From the NCBI GenBank assembly GCA_038131695.1, contig JAYPQA010000016.1:1-7305 (forward strand): a DNA stretch of 7,305 nt, in the 5' to 3' direction. Both the position numbers and the translations under genes were made by a program. Below the pieces are notes generated by a model. That model ran no database searches and was not told the origin of the DNA. It was given only the letters and a program-made list of their open reading frames with translations. Within the stretch, counting starts at the first letter, position 1; every line of letters begins with the position of its first letter. Positions 1 through 5,658 of the stretch are shown here, one piece after another. This stretch comes from JADHLK01 sp038131695. GTDB lineage: Bacteria; Pseudomonadota; Alphaproteobacteria; Puniceispirillales; Puniceispirillaceae.

Positions 1-202
1 CTTCTTGTCCCAGCCTTTCCATGTGGCAGAAGTCTTTACCGGCACGCCGGGCGTTCTGGTCGATCTGGCCGATACGATCAAGGGCTTCAAGGGCATTGTA
101 GATGGCGATTATGATGATTTGCCGGAAGCCGCTTTCTATATGGTTGGCACCATTGAGGAAGTGGGCGAGAAGGCAAGAAAGCTGTCTGCCGAGGCAGCCT
201 GA
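1..202 (+). CDS. atpD: F1Fo ATP synthase subunit beta, C-terminal end (partial)
   Basis: This is the last 66 or so codons of the catalytic beta subunit of F1 ATP synthase, which hydrolyses or makes ATP at the membrane-attached F1 head. The frame is open from the window edge (the base at 1 is the end of a split codon) to TGA at 200-202. The residues LSQPFHVAEVFTG, then GTPGVLV, and the tail FYMVGTIEEV match the very conserved C-terminal domain of AtpD. The TTG at 5 is an internal Leu codon, not a start. The nucleotide-binding P-loop and catalytic residues lie upstream, outside the window. atpC follows on the same strand after 45 nt, the usual end of an atp operon. The call is certain from the sequence of the tail alone. 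Confidence 0.97.
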   Translation, partial: FLSQPFHVAEVFTGTPGVLVDLADTIKGFKGIVDGDYDDLPEAAFYMVGTIEEVGEKARKLSAEAA

Positions 203-247
203 GGACAGGCCTGATCAGACGGGCTGCGTGACGGAAAGGCAAGGATT

Positions 248-601
248 ATGGCCGAGACAACAAGATTGGAGCTGGTGACCCCGGCCCGCATCATGGCAGG
301 GTCTGATGTGGAAATGGTGGTTATCCCCGGCAGTGAGGGTCTCTTGGGTGTGCTGCCAAGACACGCGCCGCTGCTGGCCAATCTGGCGCGCGGTGCGGTG
401 GAAATCTATCAGGGCGGCAAGATTGTCCAGCGCTTCTTGATCGATGGCGGTGTGGCAGATATTACCCCGGAAAAGGTTATTTTGCTGGCCGAACGCGCTG
501 TGGAGCTGACCTCAGCCAGCGCGGCTGAGCTGAAAGCCCGTGCTGAGGTCGCCTCCGGGGATGAAGCTGATTTCCTGCTGGCCGCAGCCGAGGCTGTCTA
601 G
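248..601 (+). CDS. atpC: F1Fo ATP synthase subunit epsilon
   Basis: Epsilon is part of the central rotor stalk of F1 and can inhibit ATP hydrolysis through its C-terminal helices. The 117-residue product begins with a typical beta-sandwich domain (about residues 5-85): LELVTPARI, then VVIPGSEGLLGVLPRHAPLL, GAVEIYQGGK, GGVADITPEKVILLAE. The ATG at 248 is preceded by purine-rich GGAAAGG and AAGG within 15 nt and agrees with family starts. The C-terminal helical part (about residues 88-117, rich in Ala and Glu) is short: many bacterial epsilon subunits are 130-140 residues, so the helical hairpin is probably reduced. It is the last gene of the atp operon, and its TAG stop lies inside the stop codon of the convergent rppH. 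Confidence 0.95.
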   Translation: MAETTRLELVTPARIMAGSDVEMVVIPGSEGLLGVLPRHAPLLANLARGAVEIYQGGKIVQRFLIDGGVADITPEKVILLAERAVELTSASAAELKARAEVASGDEADFLLAAAEAV

Positions 602-1092
602 ACAGAGGTCAGGAACAGCGGGCTGAATTCGGTCAGCACACTGTCATAGACCGGGCGTTTGAAGGGCACAGCCAGCTGCGGCAGCCGGCCCGGATCCATC
701 CAGCACCATTCACAAAATTCCGGCTCCTCAGTTGCGATATTGATATCGCCATCCTGGCCGGTAAAGCGCAGCGCGACCCATTTCTGGGCCTGTCCGCGAA
801 ACTGCCCGCCCCAGAGCTGATCAGCCAGCGGCAGCGGAATGTCATATTTCAGCCAGTCCGGATGCTCTGCCAGAAGGCGGGCCTTGTCGGTGCCGATTTC
901 CTCGCGCATTTCCCGAAAACAGGCGGTTGTCACATCCTCACCCGGATCGATGCCGCCCTGTGGCATCTGCCAGGCTTCCAGCTTGGTATCAATGCGCCGG
1001 CCGGCAAATATCTGGTTCTGTTCATTGATCAGCATGATGCCGACACAGGGCCGGTAGGGGCGCCCGGCCCAGTCACTTGTGCCTGCATCCAT
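598..1092 (-). CDS. rppH: RNA pyrophosphohydrolase (Nudix family)
   Basis: RppH removes pyrophosphate from the 5' triphosphate of mRNA, exposing it to RNase E-type decay; the family also acts on dinucleoside polyphosphates. The 164-residue protein has the N-terminal YRPCVGIMLIN strand, the WQMPQGGID segment typical of RppH/NudH, and a full Nudix box at residues 46-68 (G46, E52, R60-E61, E64-E65, G67). The C-terminal QKWVALRF and EFCEWCWMD segments also fit the RppH subfamily. Length agrees with the family (about 155-175). The ATG at 1092 has a strong AGGGGAG eight bases upstream and shares its A with the TAA of ctpA (TAATG), so translation is probably coupled. It is the last gene of the leftward string; its TAG stop is interleaved with that of atpC. 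Confidence 0.95.
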   Translation of the reverse strand: MDAGTSDWAGRPYRPCVGIMLINEQNQIFAGRRIDTKLEAWQMPQGGIDPGEDVTTACFREMREEIGTDKARLLAEHPDWLKYDIPLPLADQLWGGQFRGQAQKWVALRFTGQDGDINIATEEPEFCEWCWMDPGRLPQLAVPFKRPVYDSVLTEFSPLFLTSV

Positions 1093-2402
1093 TATCCGCG
1101 CTCCCCTTGCAGCCGGTTAAAGACGCTGACCCCCCGGATCAAATCTATCGCCCGGGCCAGCTGGAAGTCTATTTTTGACTGGTCAAAAGGCTGCTCCTCA
1201 CCAGCTTCTTCTTCCGGTTCCGAGGAATCCAGCGCCCCGCGCAGATTCTCCTCGCGCACCGGCCCTTTTTCCAGATTTTCTATCCGTGCCAGCTCAACTG
1301 TGATATCCGGCTCAATGCCGCGCGCCTGTATCGATATGCCGGAAGGGGTGTAATAGCGCGAAGTGGTCAGCCGGATAGCCCCATGGCCCGGCACCGGCAG
1401 AACAGACTGCACAGACCCCTTGCCAAAAGAGCGCGTGCCCATCACCACCGCCCGGCGATGATCCTTCAGCGCGCCTGCCACAATTTCCGAAGCCGAGGCA
1501 GAGCCGGAATTGATCAAAACCACCAGCGGCAGCCCGTCTGAAATATCGCCCGGCCGGGCATAGGCATGGTTGATATCGCCTTCGGCGCGCCCGCGCGTTG
1601 AGACGATTTCCCCGCCCTCCAGAAACGCATCTGAAACCTTGATCGCTTCGGTCAGCAAGCCTCCCGGATTATTGCGCAAATCCAGCACCAGCCCTTTCAG
1701 CTGGCCTGCCGCCTCCTCACGCAGGGCCGCTACCGCCTCTTGCAACCCCGGGCTGGTCTGTTCGGAAAAAGTGGTCAGCCGGATATAGCCGACATCCTCA
1801 AACAAACTATGGCGCACTGAGCGGATTTTAATCTCATCGCGCACCAGCGAGACTTCAAAGGGCTCTTCTGAGCCGCGCTGGACAGAAATAGTGATTTTGG
1901 AGCCAACCGGCCCGCGCAGCTTTTCCACCGCCTCATTCAGGCTGAGGCCCATCAGGCTGTCACCATCGACGGACAGGATGAAATCTTCCGGCTGCAGACC
2001 GGCTTCGGCGGCCGGGGTTTCATCAATGGGAGAGACCACTTTCACAAAGCCATTCTGCATGGTGACCTCTATGCCCAGCCCGCCAAATTTGCCGGAGGTT
2101 TGCACGCGCATTTTCTGGAAGGACTCTTCAGGCAAATAGGCAGAATGCGGATCAAGAGAGGTCAGCATCCCGTTAATCGCCGCCTCAACCAGCGCTTCAT
2201 CTGTGATCTCGTCAACATAAGAAGAGCGCACCCGCTCAAACACATCGCCGAACAGGGAAAGCTGGCGATAGGTTTCCCGGTTGCTGGGCGATTCGGCTGT
2301 CGTATGCGGGGCAGGCAGCAGCACCACCACCCCGACGGCCAGACAAGCCAGCAAGACCGCCCGGCTGGCAAAGCGGGCCACGGGTGACAGATGTTTGAAC
2401 AT
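1092..2402 (-). CDS. ctpA: carboxy-terminal processing peptidase (S41A family)
   Basis: This is a secreted PDZ-containing serine protease that trims or degrades envelope proteins from their C-termini. Residues 1-36 form a signal peptide or signal anchor: basic start with R10 and R14, hydrophobic core at about 15-31, and a possible cut near TTA-ES (36/37). A PDZ domain follows at about 105-185 (GGLGIEV at 107-113). The S41 core has LDLRNNPGG at 240-248, and the Ser/Lys dyad is S303 in GSASASE and K328 in FGKGS, 25 residues apart as in characterised CtpA/CtpB proteases. An acidic, low-complexity stretch (about 393-408) lies near the C-terminus. Length, 436 residues, is normal. The ATG at 2402 has GGAG upstream at close spacing. 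It lies 46 nt after gpmI; an envC-type gene that often sits between these two in Alphaproteobacteria is absent. Confidence 0.96.
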   Translation of the reverse strand: MFKHLSPVARFASRAVLLACLAVGVVVLLPAPHTTAESPSNRETYRQLSLFGDVFERVRSSYVDEITDEALVEAAINGMLTSLDPHSAYLPEESFQKMRVQTSGKFGGLGIEVTMQNGFVKVVSPIDETPAAEAGLQPEDFILSVDGDSLMGLSLNEAVEKLRGPVGSKITISVQRGSEEPFEVSLVRDEIKIRSVRHSLFEDVGYIRLTTFSEQTSPGLQEAVAALREEAAGQLKGLVLDLRNNPGGLLTEAIKVSDAFLEGGEIVSTRGRAEGDINHAYARPGDISDGLPLVVLINSGSASASEIVAGALKDHRRAVVMGTRSFGKGSVQSVLPVPGHGAIRLTTSRYYTPSGISIQARGIEPDITVELARIENLEKGPVREENLRGALDSSEPEEEAGEEQPFDQSKIDFQLARAIDLIRGVSVFNRLQGERG

Positions 2403-2448
2403 ATTTTTCTCCAGCCTTCTGCTGCTTTCTGGCCCTAGCTTGCCATTA

Positions 2449-3981
2449 TCAGCCTGTGTGAATCAAGTTTTTGCCGGTCATCCTTTGGGTTGCGGCCAGC
2501 CCCAGCAGATATAATATTGTCGGGGCCAGATCCGCCAGCGTGCCATCGCGCAGCCGCACCCCCGCTTCGGCCCCGGCCAGAATGACCGGCACCGCTGAGG
2601 TCGTATGCGCCGTATGCGGTGATCCCGCCTCATGATCCCATAATATCTCACAATTTCCATGATCTGCCGTGACGATGATTTGCCCGCCTTTTTCCAAGAC
2701 TGCCTCGCTGAGTCGCCCGACACAGCGATCCACCGTTTCCACCGCCTTGATAGCAGCAGCCAAATCACCAGTATGGCCGACCATATCCGGGTTGGCAAAA
2801 TTCACGATTATCACATCATGGGCCCCGGCCTGCACCGATTCCAGCGCCCTTTCCAGCACGCCGGCTGCGCTCATTTGCGGGCGCATATCATAGGTGGCAA
2901 CCTGGGGTGAGGGCACCATCTGCCTGTCCTCTCCGGCAGAGCTGGCCTCAGAGCCGCCATTAAAGAACCAGGTCACATGGGGATATTTCTCGGTCTCGGC
3001 AAGGCGCAGCTGGGACAGGCCCGCAGCCGCCAGAGCCTCACCCAGCCCGTCGCCCAGATCAGGCGGGCCGAACAGATGCGGAATCTGCCTGTCCAGCTGG
3101 TCTGACAAGGGCGTCATGGCCAGCCCGCCGCCCAGCTCCGGCACGCCAGAGACATCACATCCGGTCGCGGCCCCGTCAAACAGGGCGGACATGATCTGGC
3201 GGGCCCGGTCAACGCGGAAATTGGCCATGATTACCCCGTCTCCGGCAGCCATGCCGGTATAGCCGGTGAGGGTGGTGGGCTGAATGAACTCATCTGTTTC
3301 TTCGGCGACGCGGGCCAATTCCAGCGCTTCGGCCGGGCTGGCGGCCTGCCGGTCTGCGCTGCCGGAAACAATCGCATCCAGGGCGCGCTGCGTGCGCTGC
3401 CAGCGCTGATCCCGGTCCATGGCAAAATAGCGCCCGATAAGCGTGCCTGTCTCAACCCGGCTGTCCAGCGCGGCAAGAAAGCGGTCCAGCTGGTCATCTG
3501 CGGCGCGCGGCAGGGTATCGCGCCCATCTGTGATGATATGCAGCACAACGCGCAACCCGGCCTCCAGACAGGCTGAGGCAAGGGCCAGAATATGCTGGCT
3601 GTGGGAATGCACGCCGCCATCAGAGACCAGCCCCAGAAGATGCACCCGGCCGGACGCCTTTTTGATTTTCTCACAAAAAGGGGCAAAGGCGGGCAGGCTG
3701 GCCAGCGTTCCTTCTGCAACAGCGCGGTTGATGCGCGGCAAATCCTGTTCGATCAGCCGCCCGGCCCCGATGGTCAGATGCCCGACCTCAGAATTGCCGG
3801 GCTGGCCAGCGGGCAGGCCAACCTCCTCACCCGAAGCGGCCAGCCGGGCGTGCGGCCAGCCATCCCACAGCCTGTCTGTATGCGGCGTTTCCGCCAGCAC
3901 AACCGCATTATGGTCTGCCTCGGCGCGCAGGCCCCAGCCATCCATGATACACAGCACAACAGGTTTCTTGCCAGCTGGCAT
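2449..3981 (-). CDS. gpmI: 2,3-bisphosphoglycerate-independent phosphoglycerate mutase
   Basis: GpmI interconverts 3- and 2-phosphoglycerate in glycolysis/gluconeogenesis in the cytoplasm, using two Mn ions and a phosphoserine intermediate. The 510-residue protein shows the alkaline-phosphatase-like halves interrupted by the transferase domain: metal ligand D14 in MDGWG, nucleophile S64 in GNSEVGH, H124 in SDGGVHSH, TDGRDT at 151-156, R256/D258/R261 in FRVDRARQ, D399 and H403 in NPDMVGHTG, D440-H441 in VTADHGNCE, and H459 in HTAHTT. All expected catalytic motifs are present and length is typical (505-515). The ATG at 3981 has GGAG six bases upstream. A 99-nt gap separates it from rlmH and carries a candidate promoter and a tandem repeat, so gpmI may head its own transcript with ctpA and rppH. 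Confidence 0.98.
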   Translation of the reverse strand: MPAGKKPVVLCIMDGWGLRAEADHNAVVLAETPHTDRLWDGWPHARLAASGEEVGLPAGQPGNSEVGHLTIGAGRLIEQDLPRINRAVAEGTLASLPAFAPFCEKIKKASGRVHLLGLVSDGGVHSHSQHILALASACLEAGLRVVLHIITDGRDTLPRAADDQLDRFLAALDSRVETGTLIGRYFAMDRDQRWQRTQRALDAIVSGSADRQAASPAEALELARVAEETDEFIQPTTLTGYTGMAAGDGVIMANFRVDRARQIMSALFDGAATGCDVSGVPELGGGLAMTPLSDQLDRQIPHLFGPPDLGDGLGEALAAAGLSQLRLAETEKYPHVTWFFNGGSEASSAGEDRQMVPSPQVATYDMRPQMSAAGVLERALESVQAGAHDVIIVNFANPDMVGHTGDLAAAIKAVETVDRCVGRLSEAVLEKGGQIIVTADHGNCEILWDHEAGSPHTAHTTSAVPVILAGAEAGVRLRDGTLADLAPTILYLLGLAATQRMTGKNLIHTG

Positions 3982-4012
3982 TTTTTGCTCCGTGAAGAAA
4001 ATGGCCGGACCT

Positions 4013-4040
4013 ACCTATCTGATTCCACCTATCTGATTTC
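4013..4040 (-). repeat. 14-bp tandem duplication in the gpmI leader
   Basis: Reading leftward, AATCAGATAGGTGG is followed at once by AATCAGATAGGTAG, two copies with a 14-bp period and 13 of 14 matches. The 12-base core AATCAGATAGGT is identical in both (4027-4038 and 4013-4024). The pair lies between the candidate gpmI promoter and the ribosome binding site, so it would be in the 5' untranslated leader. It could be a pair of protein or small-RNA binding sites or just a replication-slippage duplication; nothing in the sequence decides this. Confidence 0.8.
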
Positions 4041-4054
4041 GGCGCCCGTTACCC

Positions 4055-4084
4055 TTTATATGGTGTTTTTATAGCAGATTTCAG
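4055..4084 (-). promoter_or_regulatory. candidate sigma70-type promoter for gpmI
   Basis: Reading leftward, a possible -35 CTGAAA (4084-4079, 4 of 6 to TTGACA) and a -10 TATAAA (4060-4055, 5 of 6 to TATAAT) are separated by 18 nt. The -35 overlaps the TGA stop of rlmH. The surrounding 30 nt are clearly A+T richer than the flanking genes. The predicted start would leave a leader of about 65-70 nt before the gpmI ATG. The -35 is weak, so this is only a candidate. Confidence 0.35.
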
Positions 4085-4545
4085 CTGCGGTGATAGGGAT
4101 GGCCGCTTAAAATCATTTCCGCCCGGTAAAGCTGTTCGGCCAGCATGGTTCGGAACAGCATATGTGGCCAGGTCGCGCGCCCGAAAGCCAGCTTGCTGTC
4201 AGCAGCCTCCAGCAGGGTTTGGTGATGCCCGTCTGCCCCGCCAATGGCAAAGATGGCCTGGCGCACCCCCGCTTCGCGCCAGCTGGCAATCAGCCGGGCC
4301 AGCTCTTCAGAAGATATATCGCGCCCGCCCGGATCCAGCGCTGCCAGCCGGGTTTGGCCGGGCCCCGCCCGTTCCGCCAATGCCAGCAATTTCTCGCTTT
4401 CCTCTTTGGTGCGGGCCGGCCCTTCGGGCAATTTTGACTCCGCCTCCAGCAGCTGGCCCCCCTGTGGCAGCCGGTTCAGATAATCCTGCCAGGGGGCCGC
4501 ATCAGCGCGCCGGGACCGGCCTATGGCAGCGATAACCAGCTGCAT
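4081..4545 (-). CDS. rlmH: 23S rRNA pseudouridine-1915 N3-methyltransferase
   Basis: RlmH is a SPOUT-class methyltransferase that uses S-adenosylmethionine to methylate pseudouridine 1915 in helix 69 of 23S rRNA, on assembled 70S ribosomes. The 154-residue protein opens with MQLVIAAIGR, typical of the family, and carries the SAM-binding trefoil-knot signature: LDPGGRDISSEE near 70-81, FAIGGADGH near 98-106, and the C-terminal segment HMLFRTMLAEQLYRA followed by GHPYHRS. Length is that of the family (about 155). The ATG at 4545 shares its A with the TGA of rsfS (TGATG), so it is probably translated by coupling; no strong ribosome binding site is seen ahead of it. Both partners act on the large ribosomal subunit. 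Confidence 0.97.
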   Translation of the reverse strand: MQLVIAAIGRSRRADAAPWQDYLNRLPQGGQLLEAESKLPEGPARTKEESEKLLALAERAGPGQTRLAALDPGGRDISSEELARLIASWREAGVRQAIFAIGGADGHHQTLLEAADSKLAFGRATWPHMLFRTMLAEQLYRAEMILSGHPYHRS

Positions 4546-4946
4546 CAGCCATCCACAGAGACCTGCACCACCTCATCCGGCCCGGCCGGTGCCCACATCC
4601 TCTCCAGCTGATAGAAATCGCGCACCTCAGGCCGGAACAGATGCACAATCACATCGCTGGTATCCAGCAAAACCCAGTCTGCCTGCGCCAGCCCTTCCTT
4701 GCCCAGCACGGTCAGGCCCGCTTTTTTCAATTTGAATTCAAGATGTTCTGCCATCGAGGCAATATGGCGCGAAGAGGCCCCGGAGGCGACCACCATAAAA
4801 TCAGCCATTGTCGATTTGCCGTGAAGCGGGATGGAAATAACATCAACGCCCTTGTCATCATCAAGTGATTGCAGCACCAGGTCCAGAACCTGTTCGGGCG
4901 TCGGCTGCTTGTTTTTCGCAGGAATGATGAACTCTCCTTTTGGCAC
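4545..4946 (-). CDS. rsfS: ribosomal silencing factor RsfS
   Basis: RsfS binds ribosomal protein uL14 on the large subunit and blocks joining with the small subunit, dampening translation in starvation or stationary phase. The protein (133 residues from the GTG at 4946) shows the whole RsfS/DUF143 fold: VLDLVLQSLDDDKG, ADFMVVASGASSRHI, GLAQADWVLLDTSDVIVHLF, and PEVRDFYQLERMW. The start is uncertain. The GTG at 4946 is the only common start codon in the frame that keeps the whole domain, but its upstream sequence has no clear ribosome binding site. A strong AAGGAG lies inside the reading frame at 4939-4934, 5 nt ahead of an ATC (4928) and 8 nt ahead of an ATT (4925). The stop TGA overlaps the rlmH ATG. 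Confidence 0.95.
   Translation of the reverse strand: MPKGEFIIPAKNKQPTPEQVLDLVLQSLDDDKGVDVISIPLHGKSTMADFMVVASGASSRHIASMAEHLEFKLKKAGLTVLGKEGLAQADWVLLDTSDVIVHLFRPEVRDFYQLERMWAPAGPDEVVQVSVDG
4934..4939 (-). promoter_or_regulatory. strong internal ribosome binding site near the rsfS start
   Basis: AAGGAG, a full Shine-Dalgarno match, occurs 7 nt inside the rsfS reading frame as counted from the GTG at 4946. At normal spacing it points to ATC (4928-4926) or ATT (4925-4923); ATT is a known rare start codon (infC). It either marks the true start or is coincidental coding sequence (Lys-Gly-Glu). Confidence 0.4.
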
Positions 4947-4970
4947 GGGATTTTCTATCCGGCTGGATTC

Positions 4971-4999
4971 AATATAGCCCGATTCGGGAAAAGGGGCAA
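4971..4999 (-). promoter_or_regulatory. candidate sigma70 promoter for rsfS-rlmH with a palindrome in the spacer
   Basis: Reading leftward, -35 TTGCCC (4999-4994, 4 of 6) and -10 TATATT (4976-4971, 5 of 6) are spaced by exactly 17 nt. The spacer contains a perfect 5-1-5 inverted repeat, CCCGAATCGGG (4988-4978), where a repressor could sit. Transcription would begin near 4964, giving a very short leader to the GTG at 4946 or about 36-39 nt to the ATC/ATT alternatives. It lies in the 77-nt gap between nadD and rsfS. Confidence 0.5.
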
Positions 5000-5023
5000 T
5001 CCGGCTTTTTCTGCGGCCCTTTT

Positions 5024-5654
5024 CTATAGTCCTTTTCCGGCTGCCCGCAGCCCGCTTGCCGAGGATGGGTTGCGGCTGGCATGGATAAAGGCCCAGCGCC
5101 GTCGGCGGCCTGCCCGGCTGCGGCCCAGCAGGCCCGCTGGCACCCGCTGTCCCAGGAGCGCGCGTCCCGGCCCGTTCAGGGCCGCCGCCCCATAGCCCGG
5201 CCGGTTCAAGACCAATATATCAGCCAGCCGGGTGATCCGCCTTGCCTGATACCAGAGGTGAAAGCTGGCCAGATTATCAGCCCCCATGATCCAGATGAGG
5301 CGGCTTTTCGGCTGCATCACCGCCAGCCTTTCCAGCAGCCGGAGCGTTACCGCAGGCTTGCGCCCGCGCGAAAGGGCAGCCAGCCGCGCCTCAATATCCG
5401 GCACTTTCAGCCAATTGTGACCAGCTGCCAGCTGCCAGGCGGCGGCCAGCCAGGCGTAAAACCGGCCATGCCAGCAGCGGTTTAAGGGGTTTTGCGGGCT
5501 GACCAGCCGCAGATTTCATCCAGCTGGCCGGCGCGGCGGGCCTGGCGGGCAATATCCAGATGCCCCCATGCGGCGGGTTGAAAGAGCCGCCCATCAGCCC
5601 GATTCGCCGCTGCCCGGCCGCTCGGGCCCGGCCCGCCAGCAGATGCCGACGCAT
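5024..5654 (-). pseudogene. nadD: nicotinate-nucleotide adenylyltransferase, frameshifted in its first half
   Basis: NadD joins ATP and nicotinate mononucleotide to make deamido-NAD in the cytoplasm. The frame from ATG 5654 gives RIGLMGGSFNPPHGG, the nucleotide-binding start of the family, then breaks after 5562. Adding one base restores the catalytic (H/T)xGH histidine and gives HLDIARQARRAGQLDEI; a second missing base at 5510/5509 restores LVSPQNPL. In 5480-5452 a neighbouring frame encodes AAGMAGFTP, which fits the family better than the through-frame, so further losses are likely there. From 5449 to the TAG at 5024 one frame is open: GHNWLKVPDIEARL, WIMGADNLASFHLW, VLNRPGYGAAAL, WAFIHASRNP and SASGLR (for S-x-T-x-L-R). 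With the bases restored, length would be about 210 residues, as expected. The YTxxT segment after EARL is atypical. The start lies 4 nt after the proA stop. Either broken or mis-sequenced. Confidence 0.88.
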
Positions 5655-5658
5655 CCTG

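Noticed and set aside
862..1353. Long plus-strand open frame (163 codons) opposite rppH and ctpA
   Set aside because: It lies antisense across two confidently identified genes and their junction, has no recognisable domain, and is expected in G+C-rich sequence with few stops.
2343..2354. LLAC in the CtpA signal peptide as a lipobox
   Set aside because: The hydrophobic core continues well past Cys20 (LAVGVVVLLPA), so cleavage at this Cys by lipoprotein signal peptidase is unlikely; an ordinary signal peptide or anchor fits better.
3443..4036. Plus-strand open frame of 197 codons opposite gpmI
   Set aside because: Antisense shadow of gpmI: basic, Ser/Pro/Arg-rich translation with no family match, while gpmI has every catalytic motif.
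4989..5023. Inverted repeat AAAAGGG/CCCTTTT after the nadD stop as a terminator
   Set aside because: Only 7 bp with a 21-nt loop and a low-G+C outer stem; no proper U-tract follows a stable hairpin, and it overlaps the rsfS promoter candidate.
5081..5485. Plus-strand open frame opposite nadD, in the area of broken frames
   Set aside because: Considered as the real gene here, but the minus strand gives clear NadD motifs, whereas the plus-strand product is Pro/Arg/Gln-rich with no recognisable fold.
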